Shown: positions 11,549 to 42,115, counted from the stretch's first letter. The stretch: DNA of 64,000 bases from Certhia americana (GCA_018697195.1 CM031858.1:105561525-105625524), one strand, 5' to 3'. Notes: generated from the letters alone by a model not told the origin. Translations and numbers: made by a program.

Positions 11549-14500
11549 TAAATATAGGTATTAGATCCACTGCTGTTTTGAAAACATCAGCTTTGAGAAA
11601 ACAATCATTTGAAGGCTGCAAACTAGGCTTGCAGTCTTCTTTCCAAAATCCAAGGGATGTTATCTCTTTTCAGTGAATCACACTGGGGAAAACCCCTCCA
11701 AACTAACGTGTTTTTGTTTCCTGCACTACATTTCTTTATCTTGTCTGTACGTTTCTTGTCAGGGTTATGAAGGAAACCTTGCATCTTTGTGAAAATTGAT
11801 TTGCTAGCAGAAATATTATGAGGCCATCTACGATACTTCAGCCAGAGCCAAGAAAAGAACAGAGAGGCAAATACTTGTAAGATAATTATTCAGAAAAAAA
11901 AAAAAAAATGTGTGTGCATGTCATATTCCATGTTCAAAAACATGCTCCTGAAGCGTAATACTGTTACTGAAGTTGAGCAGTCAGGTATTTTGTAAGGTGG
12001 TTATAAAGAGCAAAGATATTTAGTCTCCCATTAAAACAATGGAACAAAATAACAACAACAAAAATCCCCCAAACAAATAAAACCTAAAAAAACCCAGCTC
12101 CTCCTTCAGCAAAACCTCTTCTTGGAGTCCAAAAGGAATCTGCAGATGTATACCCCCTGCGTGAGAACAAAGTCTTCAGTCACTGGAATGCAATGCTATA
12201 AAAACAAATACTACAAAGCGTGGTAACAGGGGGATGTCTCACTTGCATATTTTTTTGTGAGCATTTTGGTTTGCAGAGAAGGGGGTCCCCAAAGCATGTG
12301 AGCCAGCAGGATCTCTTTGTACTAGGTTGCTCTCTGTTTGGCCAGATGTCTTCCCAACAGTGAGGCAGAAAAACCAGGGCTCTTATTAAAATAAGTCAGG
12401 GAAAGGAATGGAAAAAAGCATATGTCCAGTGAAATGAGGTACATTGTGTCCCATCTGATCTTTATTAAACATTGATCAAATTGGCAGTGAGAAATGCACG
12501 TCATGCGGAAGTGACCCCGACTCCCTGGGTTTGGAAGTCAGTGACAAATATCTGGGAGCAGACCAACATTGAAAACACGTGTACAGGGCATAAAAAGGAG
12601 TGCGCTGCACTAGGAGCATCATTAACAAATGGAGAAGAGCTGACTTCAGCTGAGAATGCCCTTTTGCAGGTTTTACATTTGTTCTGTCAATGGAATGTCT
12701 GTGTAGGGTCTTTCCCTTTCCATTTGGTGTACAGCTTTCTAGATGAGATGTGATACATCTCCTGGAAGAATGTGGCATTTTATGTCAGTGATAACAGCAA
12801 GCAGTCTAGTGGATAAAATTTGGGAAGTTCTGCTAAATTAAAGCCTGACCATGGGCTCCTTCAAGCCTCAACTCACAACTTTTGTGGTAAACCTGGCATG
12901 ATTTTATGCCACCCTGCTGGGTTTTGTGTAATCACAGTAAGCATTTTTAATTGTCTCCCATTTGTTGTTGCTTAATATTTTGGCTATCACATCTTTTCAG
13001 AACAAGCTTTGAATAAAAATGTGTCCTCACAACATGGACTAAATGCATCTCCTATATCAGAACAATCTTATTTGGACATGATCCTTAAGCGAGGTAGTGG
13101 GGGAGAGTAACAGGGCAAGTTGAAGTCCGGGTGTGTGCTGGGGAGTTCAGGGAACCCTGATTGTACTGTAGTTCATCCCTATACAGAGAGGGTTGCATTT
13201 CTGGCTTTTGCCTTTGCATATAGCCTTATATATTTAATTGTTCAGAAAGATGTCAGAAGGAGTCTTCCAAATCTTTTCTTCAAGGGGTACATATATCTTT
13301 GGTATTTTTGTGATAGTTTTTATGTTTAGTAAACTAGAAAATCATGTGTTACTAGCAGCAGAGTTATGCACTACATATTTGCAATAAAGCACAAATATAA
13401 TTGCTCTGAAAGTCTTTACTGCATCCTAGGTAAAAGAAAACAAAGGAGCCTGTTAGAGCTCCCTGGCTTTTCACTCCAGCCCTGGACCCGGGTCATGTTA
13501 GATGAGAGTAGCAGGGGTTCATTGGCAATCAGATGTAGTTTTAGGCTGACAGGCAGAAAGCCCCTGCAACGAATGCAATACACAGTTCCAGGCCAGCTAG
13601 TTAATGGAATCACTCCAGCCTGTACGATGATTTTAGTATGATGTGCCTGTGTTATTGATACCAACCATGCTGGACTGTAAAAGGATGGAAATGTCTGGCT
13701 TTTGTTGGGGTGCTGTTCTGATGTCAGTTTGAAATACACTGAAACTAAAAGTTCGGAAAAGCTGAAGTGCTGTTTTATTGAACCAGAGGTAGAGAGGGTT
13801 GAAATAAGTGAAACTAGATCCCTGTGAAGCACTGGAACATACATGATGCTTGATGCTGAACTGTAATACATCCAGTGACATCGATGAAGTTTCAGCTTGT
13901 TACACTACCCAGGAAGCTGGAGTACAGTGACAGAAAGCAGGTCATGTCATAGAACGAGTAACCTTACTATGAGACACTTATCAAGTGAAACTTTTCATTG
14001 TACAATTGCTGCCAGAGGCTTTGCTTTTATTTCTGCCTTTCTCTGTGTTTTGTACCTCTGCAGTCCATCATTCTTCCCAGATAAGCATCTAGGCCTGCTT
14101 CAATTAACATTAATATAAGGAGGGTCAAGATTTCTGTTTATCTGTGTATTTAGAAAGTGAGTGTGATGTGAGTTTTGCCCCAGCTTGTTTTTGGATATGT
14201 GGGACTTTCAAAGACAAGCAAATTGGAATCAGAATTTTAAATCCTTCAGTGAAGGAACCTTGCATTTAGGGCACAGGGGCTCAATGAGCCCATTAGTACT
14301 GGCTAAGACCAGCAAAATGGTGTTCCAGATACCACCAAGTTCCCACTGTGAAATCATCTCAGTCTCTGCATACCAATTGCAAACCTTTAGAAAACTGCAC
14401 TTTCCCTTTCCTGATTTTTCAGCAATTAGAGCTTTCTCACCAGCAAGCTCCTCACTGTAAACCAAAGAAAGCAAGCCAGCCCATGCATCAGGATCCATAA

Positions 14501-16296
14501 GCAAACCGGATTATGGACCCTTCACCTTTTCTTTGTAGTGCAGGAATTACCACCCTTCCAAATCTAAGTCACCAATAAATGGCCTATGCCTGTCTCTGTG
14601 TGCCAGCTCCCTCCCTTCCCACCTCACAGGCAGAAGAGAAGCCTTTACCCTCTGGAATTTCTGTTCTTGAGTTTATGCTTACAAGCCTTTGCCTCATTTT
14701 CCCATGATGTTCTTGGAAAAAGAACCAGATGTTCCAGCTGGCCTCATGCCTAAACCACAAGAAACCCAAATCTATGACATCACTTTCATCACATGGCAAC
14801 AGAATGTGATGTCACACCTGAAAAGTTTAGAAATAACATGTGATGATGTAATGTGGAAAAGACCTGCAAAAGATGCATTTCTGCTTTAGCCACAGCAAGT
14901 ATATATGCAGAGAGGACTGAAGAAAATACTATGAGAAATAAACTTTGTATAAATCCTCTTCTTCAGTTGCTCCAATATGGTAATCCTTCCTTCTTCAAGT
15001 ACCCTAGGTTTAAAGGAAGTCATTGGAAAATGTCACTGGAGAGAAAAATGAAGTTGACTTAACTCATGTTGGTCACCCATCCTCCTTGAACCCAGGGGAA
15101 GTGGCCTGTGCTTTTCTCTTTAAAAAATGAAAAATAAAAAAACACTCTGCAGAAGGTCATGAGTTTGGAAAAGTAAAATCATCTGTGCGTTAGGCCTCAG
15201 GGGAAATATAAGTTACTCATAAAAAGCTACAGAGCAAGTTTTGATTAGTTAAGTAATCTGGTACATAGAATTTATTAGAGCTTAAAGCTTTCCTGTGGGA
15301 CTCCCCTAAATAGTACACAAATAGAGTGAAATATCAAAGAAATGCATTTTCTGGCAAACACAGAAAGTTACATTAATCCTGGCCTGCTTAACACACCTTG
15401 GAAAGCTGGATAAATCCCACCTATTTCTTCCAGCACATCAGTCCAGTTTTCAGGTTTTTTTACACATTTGTGCTTCTGATTAATAATCCATGCTTCCAAC
15501 ACTCTTGAGCTATTCCCCAGGAGCACAAAAGAGGAAAATTGCTTCCCTAATACACTCAAAGATACCAAGCCATTCTGCAAAAAAGTTTAAAGATAGACTA
15601 GTAAAGCTCTGTTTTCTTTCATCAATTTGAGGCCATTTTTCTTAAGCTTGTCCACAAAGAGAAATTCACCAGCATTTTTTCAGTGGATGAACAGATGGCT
15701 GTATCAGTAAAGCACCCCTTCTTTTCTGTGGAAATAGTGTTCTCCAAAACCTCCCCAAAATATGCAAAAAGTCCCTCTCATTGTGGAAAGTGTTTGCATC
15801 TGTGGTGATTGTTACAAAGCAGAACTACTCCTAGGTTTTCACTATGCTCTTTTATTTCTGTGGGTTTTTTCTGCCAGACCATTTGTTGTGTCCTATTGCC
15901 CCCACAGGGATACCAAATGCTAAGAAAGAGCTGCTGCAGTGTGATGCCTGACAGAGGAGATGCTAATAAAAGTTTTATTTCCAAAGCTTACCATAGTCTT
16001 GCTAGCACAATCAGAAAACAGCCACCTCTCAGGAAATCCACAGGTTTTCCAGTGAAGCAGAACCTACTTCTCTTACACATGCTAAAATCCCAAAGTGATT
16101 GTTTCACTGAGCAGATGTTTTAACCACCATGATGTTTTATCCTGGAAGCACAGGCAAAGAGGCACCCCATATGTAAACATCATCTGCTTACATAAATAAT
16201 TTGCTCCTTAGAAAACAGAGGAGAGGAAATGGGGAGACAAACCCAGAAACGTGTTCTTTGTCGTTGTTTTAAATTTCTTTAAATCTTCTGTTGCAG

Positions 16297-32178
<15,882 letters not shown>

Positions 32179-32800
32179 TAGGCTGTGACTGTACAGATAC
32201 CTTCATACTAAGGAAATTTACATAAAGAAGAAGAAAATCCTGAGAAAGCAATGCTGACTTCCAAAATCAAAAAAAAATATATGAAACTAGAAAAAGGCAA
32301 GCACTGAAAACTGATTTTAAAGCATCAAGGAATTCAGCATTAACTCTTCTCCAGTATCCTGTAATTATTTAAGGCCTTTCAACCCTCAGCATCAGGAAAT
32401 ACTGTTGGACTAATTCTGTTTTAGATTTTCTTCCCAACCAGTAACCACATCCATAAGCAGCTTGTGTCTTCTGAGAAAAGACATTCTATCAATCTGAGTA
32501 AGACTGTTGGTCTCTCATATAAAAAAAACATATAAAGTAACTGTGTAAACAGTTGCTTCATTTGCTAAAATCCCAAATGTAGGAAAATTATACAGATACA
32601 CGAATATATAGATTTTATATAAATATATATATATAGTCCAACTCTTATCAATAATATGGAATATACTTTTAAGAGCTTTTAAAACTTTGTATTTTTGTAC
32701 AAAATATTTGCTTTTTACAATTGTTCTCTTTTTTACTGACTTTTTTTACAAATATAGTGCACAGGGGCCAAAGAAAACAATAAAGGTACTAATAATTCAT
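32179..32800 (+). other. COLEC12: COLEC12 3' UTR
   Basis: AT-rich sequence follows the stop with no open frame. It includes a TA-rich stretch near 32605-32636 and T-rich tracts. The canonical AATAAA at 32779-32784 gives a predicted cleavage site around 32800. The exact end is inferred; a second AATAAA at 33043 could give a longer form. Confidence 0.75.
32779..32784 (+). terminator. COLEC12 polyadenylation signal
   Basis: Canonical AATAAA about 600 bases after the COLEC12 stop codon, with T/G-rich sequence just downstream (around 32805-32815). Another AATAAA at 33043-33048 is a possible alternative distal signal. Confidence 0.7.
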
Positions 32801-33050
32801 TAAGGTTTGCTGTCAGGCCTAGTTCAGCTATAGAGAAATATTTTTCCAGTTAGAAATATTTTTACTTTCCCAGATGATTTGTTCTGGTTAAATAACTTTT
32901 AAAGCAGATTTTAGATAGCGTTTTCCTTACTGTATGCAGTCTAGTCTGCATGTGTAACAATTAAGTTGACTAAGGACTAGATACTCATTATAGCTCTGAT
33001 CACAGCCAGTGTTTCATCAGGGTACTATGGAAAAAACATTTTAATAAAAG

Positions 33051-33115
33051 CCCTTCCCGAACCTTCCCGAACCTTCCCTTCCCGAACCTTCCCTTCCCTT
33101 CCCTCCACCTACATT
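33051..33115 (+). repeat. CCTTCCCGAA-type tandem repeat
   Basis: Interleaved CCTTCCCGAA and CCCTT units form a pyrimidine-rich satellite-like tract shortly downstream of the COLEC12 3' end. Confidence 0.9.
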
Positions 33116-36100
33116 CCTTCCACTCAGGAGAAAATTCCGTGGATGTATTTCATTCCTTCTCCCTTCCCATAAGGAATTCTCTCCCAGTAGGTGCCACATA
33201 TACTGCAGGTCAAGCCCAGGTGAGAGACTTTATGAAAAGAGAAAAAAAGAAGCTGCACACACTGAACTGCACACATTTGTTTTTAAGACAGATTTCAAGA
33301 GTTGGTGAGAAAAACATGCCATACTCAGAAAAGTCTAATAAACTTGCACTTCTCCAAAGTGCTTTGTAAATCAATCTCTCTGTTTTCTTGGACCAGTACA
33401 TCTCTCCCAAACAAAGTGGGATATAAAATATGCTGCAAAGCAGAGAGATTATATCATTACCCAGCAAGTTTCCTCCACAGTCCCATGAGCCATTGTCTAG
33501 GCAGCAATATTGCTTATCAGGAATGTAAAAAATTAGCAGGTTAATTCATTAGCAGAAACCTTGGTATTTGCCTTCAGTTTTTATACCCTTCTCATGGCCA
33601 CATGCTCTACAATGAAGAAAGTTGTTTTGGCTTCTTCAGAAGGTGAGCTGTTTTTCCATTACCTCCTGACCTGCCATTTACCTTGGCTGAATGCGGGTAA
33701 GTTTGTTGAAATACTCCAGCTCTGTTGGAAAGAGACAAGATTTTGTACTTCAGATTTTCAAATGTTGCTTCTAAGATCAACCAATTAAAGACTGCTGTTT
33801 CCCTACATCTCACACTCCCTGCAGTGTTTTAAATTTCACTTGTAGTTTTTTTTCAAAATACATAAAATGTTACGTTTGGGAATCTGTCCTGAGGGTACAA
33901 ATTAGATATGAGATAGGAACAACATGAAAATTGTATCTGCTTAATTAAAAGTGAAAGGTCTATATTTTACAGCTGCAGAAACCCTGTGTCACTATCATGG
34001 AGGCAGAGCTTGCCTGGGTTTCATGAGTCTTTTCTTTTGGCTTTTTCATAAGAGTCTGAATACAACTTGATTCTGCCATGCACTGTCATGCTGTACTGAG
34101 GAGTTGTGTGTAGACACGTGCTGTAGTGTTTACATATATATTTACACATTGTCTATGGTGATAATGTTCAACTGCTATTTTTGGATAATGAGGTACAAAA
34201 CTAGTATTTTGTGTGCCCAGACAGCCTCACAAACGCTAGCGAGTGGAGTCTTGAAGAGCCACACTGAAGTGGAATCACTGCTACCTTTGTTTTGAATGTT
34301 GGCTTATTTAGGTGAAATAAGACTGTTTTGAGCATCTACCACATTAAATTACATTCTTCATGCTTTTTATTGATGTCAAAGACTTCTGTCACCAAAAGAA
34401 GTGAATGAGAGACCTCTGTTTAAGCCCAAGCTTGCTTCCTTGCCCAGATTTCGTCCTTGTCTTCCTTCAGCAACAGCTGTGATGGTACATACAAGAGATC
34501 AGATTATCCAGGAGTTATCTGTTGTCCCCCAGTCAGAGGAATGACAAGCTGAGGACACTGAGAAATGAGACATGACTGGGCTCACACCCTCTGTTCACAC
34601 ACTTGAATCAAACACTGCAGCTGTTAGACAAAACTAGATGAAGAGGGATGCTGCCGTTGCGTGCCTGATGTGTCCAGTCATCCTTAAAATATGGCCTGAG
34701 CAGCCAGGCATGCTGAGACAGATTATCCTTTTGACCTGGTATCCCTGCAGGAAGGAAGCAGAGGTGTCCAATGGCAACAAGGATTGAAATCACTGAGAGG
34801 ACCAAGAGAGTGTTAAGAAAGCTCAGGAACATGTCACAGAAAGAGCGCAAGCAGGAGACCAGAATGGGCCAAGAAATTGTCATGAAAGTCAGAACTGCCA
34901 CTCCTTAATGAGAAAACATTCCCATCAAATCTTTCTTATATGGTTTGAGTAATAATGCAGGTTTGTATGGAAAGGTTTAAGTGACAGTAAATTATTTTGT
35001 CCCAGCTTGAGCTTTTGCTTTCCTTCTTATGCCTGAGTATTGTAACTTGTCATATTGGACACACATTCCCATTGTCCTTCTTGTTTTACATAAAATTAAA
35101 CGCAGTTTCATATACCCTGGCAAGCACTGGGATTGTTGGATGAATAAGAGGGAAATGCAGAGAAGGTACAAAGTCATTGTGATTTACATTAAGTTCTGGA
35201 TTTCTTAATGTCATTTCTGACTTGTTTCATTAATTTATTTGGAAATGCCTTCAGATTAGAGCTTATAAATCTCAATTCTCATTTCCTTTGTTGTCTATAA
35301 TTAATACATGCAAATGTTCCAATAAAGGAATCACTACACAGAGATGCAGAAATGAATGTTGTTAACTCTGTGCGTGTGTGTAACCAAGAGGGATGTGGAA
35401 CCAGAACATTCAAAGGCATTAAAAATCAAACTGATGAAGCTTTTTTTTCATTAAAACCTTCCTTTTCACTTACACCATCCTGGTTCTGAGCATGACTGGG
35501 GCTCTCTTATCCCATAATTGCAGGTTTAGTGTCTTGTTCTTGCAGCACGTAGGGGCTAGGAGCATGGTTTTGAAGGTCTGATCCGAACAAGACCTTTAAG
35601 AAGGCCTGATGCCCTTTGCTGCTTACTGTCCTACCACACCAAGCACCTCAGATAGGCCTCCAGGTGAGGGATGTCCTGAACTAAGTCGCATCAGTCCCCA
35701 CATTAGCCATTTTATGATGGCTTAAATTGTCTGTTTATGATGGCTGATCTGGTCTTGCTATTCCTCTTTCTCTCTCTCAGATGGCTGACCTCCTCTTCTA
35801 ATTTTCTGTTCCTGGCAAGTAGCTACTCTGCTTTCAGCAAGTAGCTGGAACTTGTGTCTGATCACTGGCAAGGCAAGGAGCTGGTCAGAGGGCAGCCACT
35901 GGCTGTGGGAAGAAACTGATCTGCAAGGAGTAGGGGGAATGTGGCTGAATCGATTCACATGTGAGAAAACAAAACCACTTTTCCCCCAGTGCAGGCTCCT
36001 GGCCTAAGAGCACAGCAGTTTACACATCTGTAGCATCCAAATGGAACAAGAAGTCTCCAGCCCAAGCCTCCAAACTTGCTTTGGTTTTCCTCCCTCACTT

Positions 36101-39100
36101 CTGCGGGTGTCTCTGCATCCCGGAGATGTTGGCTCCTCCATGGCAGTCCCTGGAGCAGACTCTGGGCTGCCCTGTGCACGTGTCAGGGCTGACTCAGGTG
36201 AGAGGCTGGCAGTGGGACAGCTGCCCATGCCTGGCACTCCCCCCAGCTGGGACACCCTGGGCTCCCCAGAGCTTGGCCAGGAGCCAGAGGAGGAAGTTGC
36301 CAGTGCTTACTCACACTCAAGAGATATTTCGGGCATCTATAAATGGGATAGTAAACTGCCTTGCAGAAAAAAACCTTGCTCCCCAGAAACCAGGCCTTCC
36401 TAAAACCAGAGCCTATTTGTTCATTCACCATCTCCAGCTCGTTTTTTCCATGCTGTTTAGTTGGGGGGAAAAAAAAAAAAAACTTTAAAAAAAATCTTGG
36501 CTAAAAAAATTTTGAAAGTTCTCATCTGTTTTCTTTCATATGGTGAAATACATTTGTTTTTTCTTCCCATCTGGCTCAGAGATGAAAAAAACATTCTTTG
36601 ATTTCTTTTTCAAAATAAACTCAGTGTAATGCTACGAAGTTTGTGTGGAGGTGTTTTGGGGGTTTTTTAGACCAAAACAATAAAAGTAAATTACTGGGCA
36701 AATAATTTATCTCCTTTTTGGAGAAGATCTTGCATGCCACAGTGATTTTCTTACTCAGAGAACTTCCCAGAGGCATGTTAGTATTGCCAGCCCCATTTTG
36801 TGACTGGAAGAAAAAGGAGATTTTCAAGAATGTGATTCATTTTGATGTCTTGCTTTAGAGATTTTGTTTTTGTTTATCAGGGAGGTGATTTTTAGAAGTG
36901 ACTTTTTCCAGTAAAACCAACATTGGCATAGAGTAAATTATTTTTTCGTACACCTTAGTTAGGGGAATGGGCTTTTCAATGTTAAATTAAACAGAATGGT
37001 GTCCTTCCCCCATCACCCTGTATATGGGAGGCAACCATTTCTGCTGCTGTTTTGGAGAGCAGAGCTCAGTGTGATCACAGCAGAGGAATACCAGCAGAGT
37101 AGAGCAATGTCCTGGGTGGGTAAGAGTTAACAACTGACACTAAATTACCAAGAGACCCCTTGATCAGAAACAAGAAGTTAAAGAAGTGCTGAGATCTTTA
37201 ACTCCTTTGCAGCTCAGCTTCAACAAATCTTCTCAAAAATGTAACAACTTATACTTTAAAAATTATTAGGGTTTGCTTTGTCCCTTTAATTATTTTGGCT
37301 ACTCTCCAAAAACTTTATTATGAATCTTCTTTTAATAACCAGCGTGAATGCAATTATGTCCAGTTTAGACACATCTATTCTGGTTCCAGTGCCATCCTTT
37401 AGCTTAAACAGCAACTCTCCCGGGACTGTCAAGTAATTGTAGTGGTCAGTGTGGAGCCATTCATCTTGAGACATTCATCTAGAAAGGGGTGGTTGAGAAC
37501 AAACACATCCCTCTGACCAGCTGGGGAGCCCTGATGACAGAGCATGGCACTGATCCCACCATCCAGCCCTACAAAGGATTATCTGAGGACACTCTGGGCA
37601 TCTTGATGAATGGTGGAAGTTTCCATATTCTTTTTAGTTAGTGTAGCAAGAGAACAGAGAGCAGCAAAAAGGGATAAAGGGTGGTTTCCCACTGAATTAA
37701 GAGTAGGTTACAAGTGCCTGGCTTTTTATAAGGCAGTAACACATTTTATAAGGCGTTTGAAAAATCAGTCTGTATATCTGAGCTTAAGCACATTGATTCT
37801 GAGTTTACACCAAAGCAGAATCTAAATTCAGGTTATACTTAGGTCCTTGATCATCAAGAGATTAAAATCTCCAATTCAGAGATTAGCATGTGACTTCTAC
37901 TTTGTCTAACTGTCCTGCCAAGGCACAAATCCACAGCTCAGGCATCAGTGTGATTCCAAGCTCTAAGGATTGCTTCCAAACTCCCAGTATTTGCAGTCAT
38001 GCTCCTTCCAGCCCTGCCAGAAGTCCCACTGATGGAAGCTACAAGTCTGAAATGTGACTTTGGAAGAATTTTGTTTAGGAATCCCTCTTATTCAGAAGTC
38101 TGGGCATATTGCAAAGATGACATTTCTTTAATTCCATCTCTATTATCCGCACTCATATAAAACAGATGATGAATTATTTTTCTGAATGGCAATAATGTAT
38201 TTTTGTCCACTTTGGGTTTTTATGTCAAAATAAAAGCCTGAAAGTGGAAATCAGACAAAACATCCTTGGCATTGCAGTGTCCCACTTAGCAGGCAAATAA
38301 TGTTGCTAGACTATTGCCTATGAGAACAGCACGAAGTGATATCTGAACAATAGACAGCTTCGTACTATATGCTTGTAGAAGCAAACTTAGCTATAGGCAC
38401 AACCTTGTCACTGGCTCATCATCTGACAGACAGGGGCAACCCTGCTTTCCTGCTGTATCAAAGAAACTGCAGGAGATAAGAAAGAGAAAAGGTAAAGTGA
38501 GAAGAGCTGATGACAGAAGGGGAACAGAGAAAAAGAGAAAGGGATATCTCAGGGAGTAGAAGAAAAAAATACAGAGAATGATTGAGGAGCATAATGAACC
38601 CTGATGTCCTCATCGTGGCTTCTAGTAAGATCAACCACAGAGGAGATCTCTTCTCAGAAACAACATAACAAGGGCAGTGTTGTGGTTCTCGTAATTCCCA
38701 TTCTCAGCTGTGAAAAGAACACATCCCTGCCTTGCAAGAAAGGCATGTCATTGAGTTGGTGCCTGAAGTCATTTCCCGGCACAAACAAAAATTTCTGGTG
38801 GCTCCAGGTCTTCTGGGACCTGGGTTGAGGCTTTTGTTTTGGTGGTTGGTTGTTTTTTCCTACATGTTCTTTTCCTCTTACACAACTTTTGAAACACAGA
38901 ATCTAGTTTTCCATCTGTATCAGAAGGACAAAACTCAACTTTGGAAGACAGAACAAAAGCAAGAACATACAGTAGGTTTCCAAGCAACAAAACTCTCTGC
39001 CGTGGAAAATATGTCCACAGCAGTATTTGGACTCACAGCTCCCATTTCTATACTAAATTCTTATTGGAATCGATATTTGAACAGGTGCACTTTACGAAGT

Positions 39101-42067
39101 TAAACATGGATCTTTAATAAACAAACTTTAATAAAAGCTGCAGAAATCTACACATGCAGAAAAGGGGTTTACAAAAAGGAGGTACCTTTGTTTTTAAAAA
39201 CAGATAGTTGTTGAATATGAACACCAGAGACACTTCAATTCCAAATACCCTTGAATTTGCTTTAACGGTAGCATTTTTAAATGACCAATCATTGATTTTC
39301 CCCAATTTTTAACTTTAAGATGCAAAAGTTGGGGACTCTCAGCAGTGACCAGCTGATGATTTCATGGGAAAAAAACCCTTATTTCAAAGGCATATTGGAT
39401 CTCTGCATACCATTTTATCCAGATTAGCTTAGTTAGGAGTGGGAAGGTGGTGAAAAGTCCAGGTCACGACTCTTCACTAGCTGAATTAACTCTCTTTGTG
39501 GAGAAGGAGAGCACTTAATTTATTTCAGACATCACCACAAGGTCTCCCAGTCTGCGTCCATCTTGTGGCATCTTACATATGAGAAAATTCTAAAAATAAA
39601 ATAAGGCAAGAAAAACCACAGGCAGAACAGCTGTTGTTCTAGCCAGACAAAGCTTTGAATGAAAGACATTATGACAGACCAGACTCTGCAATTGAAAAGC
39701 CATTTACATTTTCAAGTCTGATTCCAACTGTAAATCTTCAGTTATATATATGACAGATTAAAAGACTCTGGCCTCACTGCACTTCTCCCTGGCAAGAGAA
39801 AAAACATCTGTACAGCATCAATTGTGGCTGCTTCAACTCTGTAGGTACAAATTTTTAAAGGACACGGTGATATATTTTTTCATTTCCCTTCCCTTTATTT
39901 CAGCATGCAGCAAAATCACGTGCATGGCATTTTTCCAAATGCTGTGGTAGTTGTGACTCTGGCTCAGGAGACTGATACGTTTTGATTTGCTCTTTTCCCT
40001 TAATTTGAGGGGCTACTGCACTATTTCCTTTGTGATCATACCAGCCAGGGTAAAAAACCTTGTACGGGTATATGGCTGTGAAACCAGGAAAAAGAGCCAG
40101 GAATGCTGCTCTCTTTCCAAGCAGAGAGACAGTGAAAATGAGTGTACACCATGTAATGGGCTGCACAAACCCATCTGGAACTGATTCCCACAGCACTCTG
40201 GCCATGCTCTGGGCTACTCATGCCATGGGTATGGGATGAGGAATGACGGTCCTTCCATGCAAAGCACCAAGAACAAGCTTCCTGGAGCCCATGCAAGCCT
40301 GGTTCTGACAGTTTAATCATTATTTGAGAAGTACTTGGCTCTTGCGCCACAATTGTTAGAGGCAGCTCTCCCCCTCCACTGCTGATGCTGCAGCCAGAGG
40401 TGTTCTCATGCTCAAAGACCCCAGATAACACTGGGTCAGCTCTGTTCCAATGCACATGCAGCAGCTTGCAAGGTTCAGCCCTAATTTTTGAACACTTTGA
40501 AAAAGAAGTTGAATAAATCAGGTAAAGAATCTGAAGTTCCAATGGAAAAATAAAAACAAAACCAAAAAAGAAACTGCACCAAACCTAGAGCAGGTAAATT
40601 CTTTGATCATTAGCTAAAATATGTGATAAGTAGAGCTTAGGGACAATAAAGTATTTGTTGTAATTTATTGTCAGTGTGACATGGGCTGCTAGGCACTGGG
40701 AGGGAGTGCACACCACATGCTTCTCCTTCACATGAGATAACACATCTAAGAAGGCACAAAGTATAATACCTGTGGAAGGACAGAATCCGACCCATTGCTT
40801 CTGTTCGAAAGAGATTGCTGCCTGAGAATGAAAAACCAAGAGGAAGGGATTTATTCATATATTTACTCTTTGATGCTTTACTGCTCAGGGCTATCTTCTT
40901 CCACTGCCAAGGGTATGGTTGCTGGCTGTGTCTGATGTGCCATGCTGTGTGAATATCACAACCACCCCACAGAGTCCAGTACCTGTGGCATCACTAGGTG
41001 ACAGCAAAGAGTGCTCACCAAACACACCACTGACACCATCCAGCACCACATACAACCTGGACCTAATTTAGTGTGGTTCATATAATAATGACTGATAATA
41101 ATGACTATAATAATGGCATAAACATTAAAATCTAGAGCACAAAGTGTGTGCACTTGAAAAATGTATTATTTGAAGCATCAGCTAAAGGACTTTCAAGTTG
41201 CCTTCTAATCCTGCAACTCATATATCAGAGCAAATCATGTTGTTTATGTGCCAACCAGAGAGAAGAAAAAAATCTTAGAGAGCATTGTGGTGATTATAAC
41301 ATTTAACGTCAGCATTTGAATTTAATGGAGCAGCAGTGTTTTCCAGCAGTGCTCATACCATAGTTGTGAGCTTTAAAATTGACTGTCCCATGTCCCTAAC
41401 TGAATGCCATTGTAGTTTAGGCAACAGAAGTTAGAGGTATCCCAATGTTTTTTTAGGAAATCAGGTGAAATTTGCCTTGTATTTTAAAAACTCTATAGCC
41501 TGACAACAGAGGATTTACCCATCAGATGTCCATCCCTCTATTCACAGATTCTCTGCAAACACAGTCTATAGAGTCCTTTACCGAGGGGAGTTAACTAGAT
41601 TAAGTCCTGCCACTGTCACACAAGATTTCTACGTGTAGCAGTCTGTCACAAAACCAGTTCATTTTTCTTCCAAGCTTGTCAGATTTTTTTTATTTAATAA
41701 AACAGCAGTTTGCTATGATAATTAAAGTCTGAGGCTGGCAGAGCTGTAGGAGATATGGGTACTATCATCAATTTTCTTGATGACATTTGGCAAAGATCTA
41801 AAAGTCTGGTGTGGTATATCACTTAAATTTTTGCTTGGCTTTAAACAGATCATTGGTCCCATTGATCAATGTCTAAAAGATTCTTCATCCCAGTTTCTCT
41901 CACTATTCGCTACAGAGACTGATGAATTTTTTCTACCAAAGAACAGTTTTATGAGTATTCTCACAGAAACACCTGCAAAATATTTTAAGAAAGTTGACTG
42001 AAAGATGGAATAAAAATATAAACGCACAGAAAAAATGTACTAGTTCACAAGGTATTTGTAAATAAAG

Positions 42068-42115
42068 AAAACTAAACTAAAAAAAACTGACTAAAACTAA
42101 ACTAAAAAACTGACT
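42068..42115 (+). repeat. Two-copy tandem repeat, A-rich
   Basis: Two units of the form AAAACTAAACT(A)nCTGACT, 25 and 23 bases long, differing only in the length of the internal A run. Confidence 0.85.

Larger units (their letters stand above)
1..16296 (+). other. COLEC12 upstream intron (partial)
   Basis: Lies directly 5' of the membrane-anchor exon, so it is intron if the gene is intact. I looked for the missing cytoplasmic-tail exon (human MKDDFAEEEEVQSFGYKRF) and did not find it, so it must lie upstream. Contents: a C homopolymer at 251-271; T runs near 3331-3344 and 6179-6203; an (AC)n stretch near 11071-11083; CR1 fragments at 4276, 9167 and 11419; a diverged direct-repeat pair at 922 and 4037; hairpins at 4182 and 6401. 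The open frames here look like chance frames. Confidence 0.8.

Noticed and set aside
13416..13871. 151-aa minus-strand frame in the COLEC12 intron
   Set aside because: No recognisable domain, low-complexity or codon signal; within chance expectation for this length of DNA.
33043..33048. Second AATAAA as the main COLEC12 poly-A signal
   Set aside because: The signal at 32779 fits better with the T/G-rich downstream element; the distal one is kept only as an alternative.
34608..34901. 97-aa minus-strand frame with hydrophobic segments, plus a splice-acceptor-like site near 34750
   Set aside because: The hydrophobic stretch looked membrane-like, but I recognise no family and found no partner exon. 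Kept only as a chance frame.
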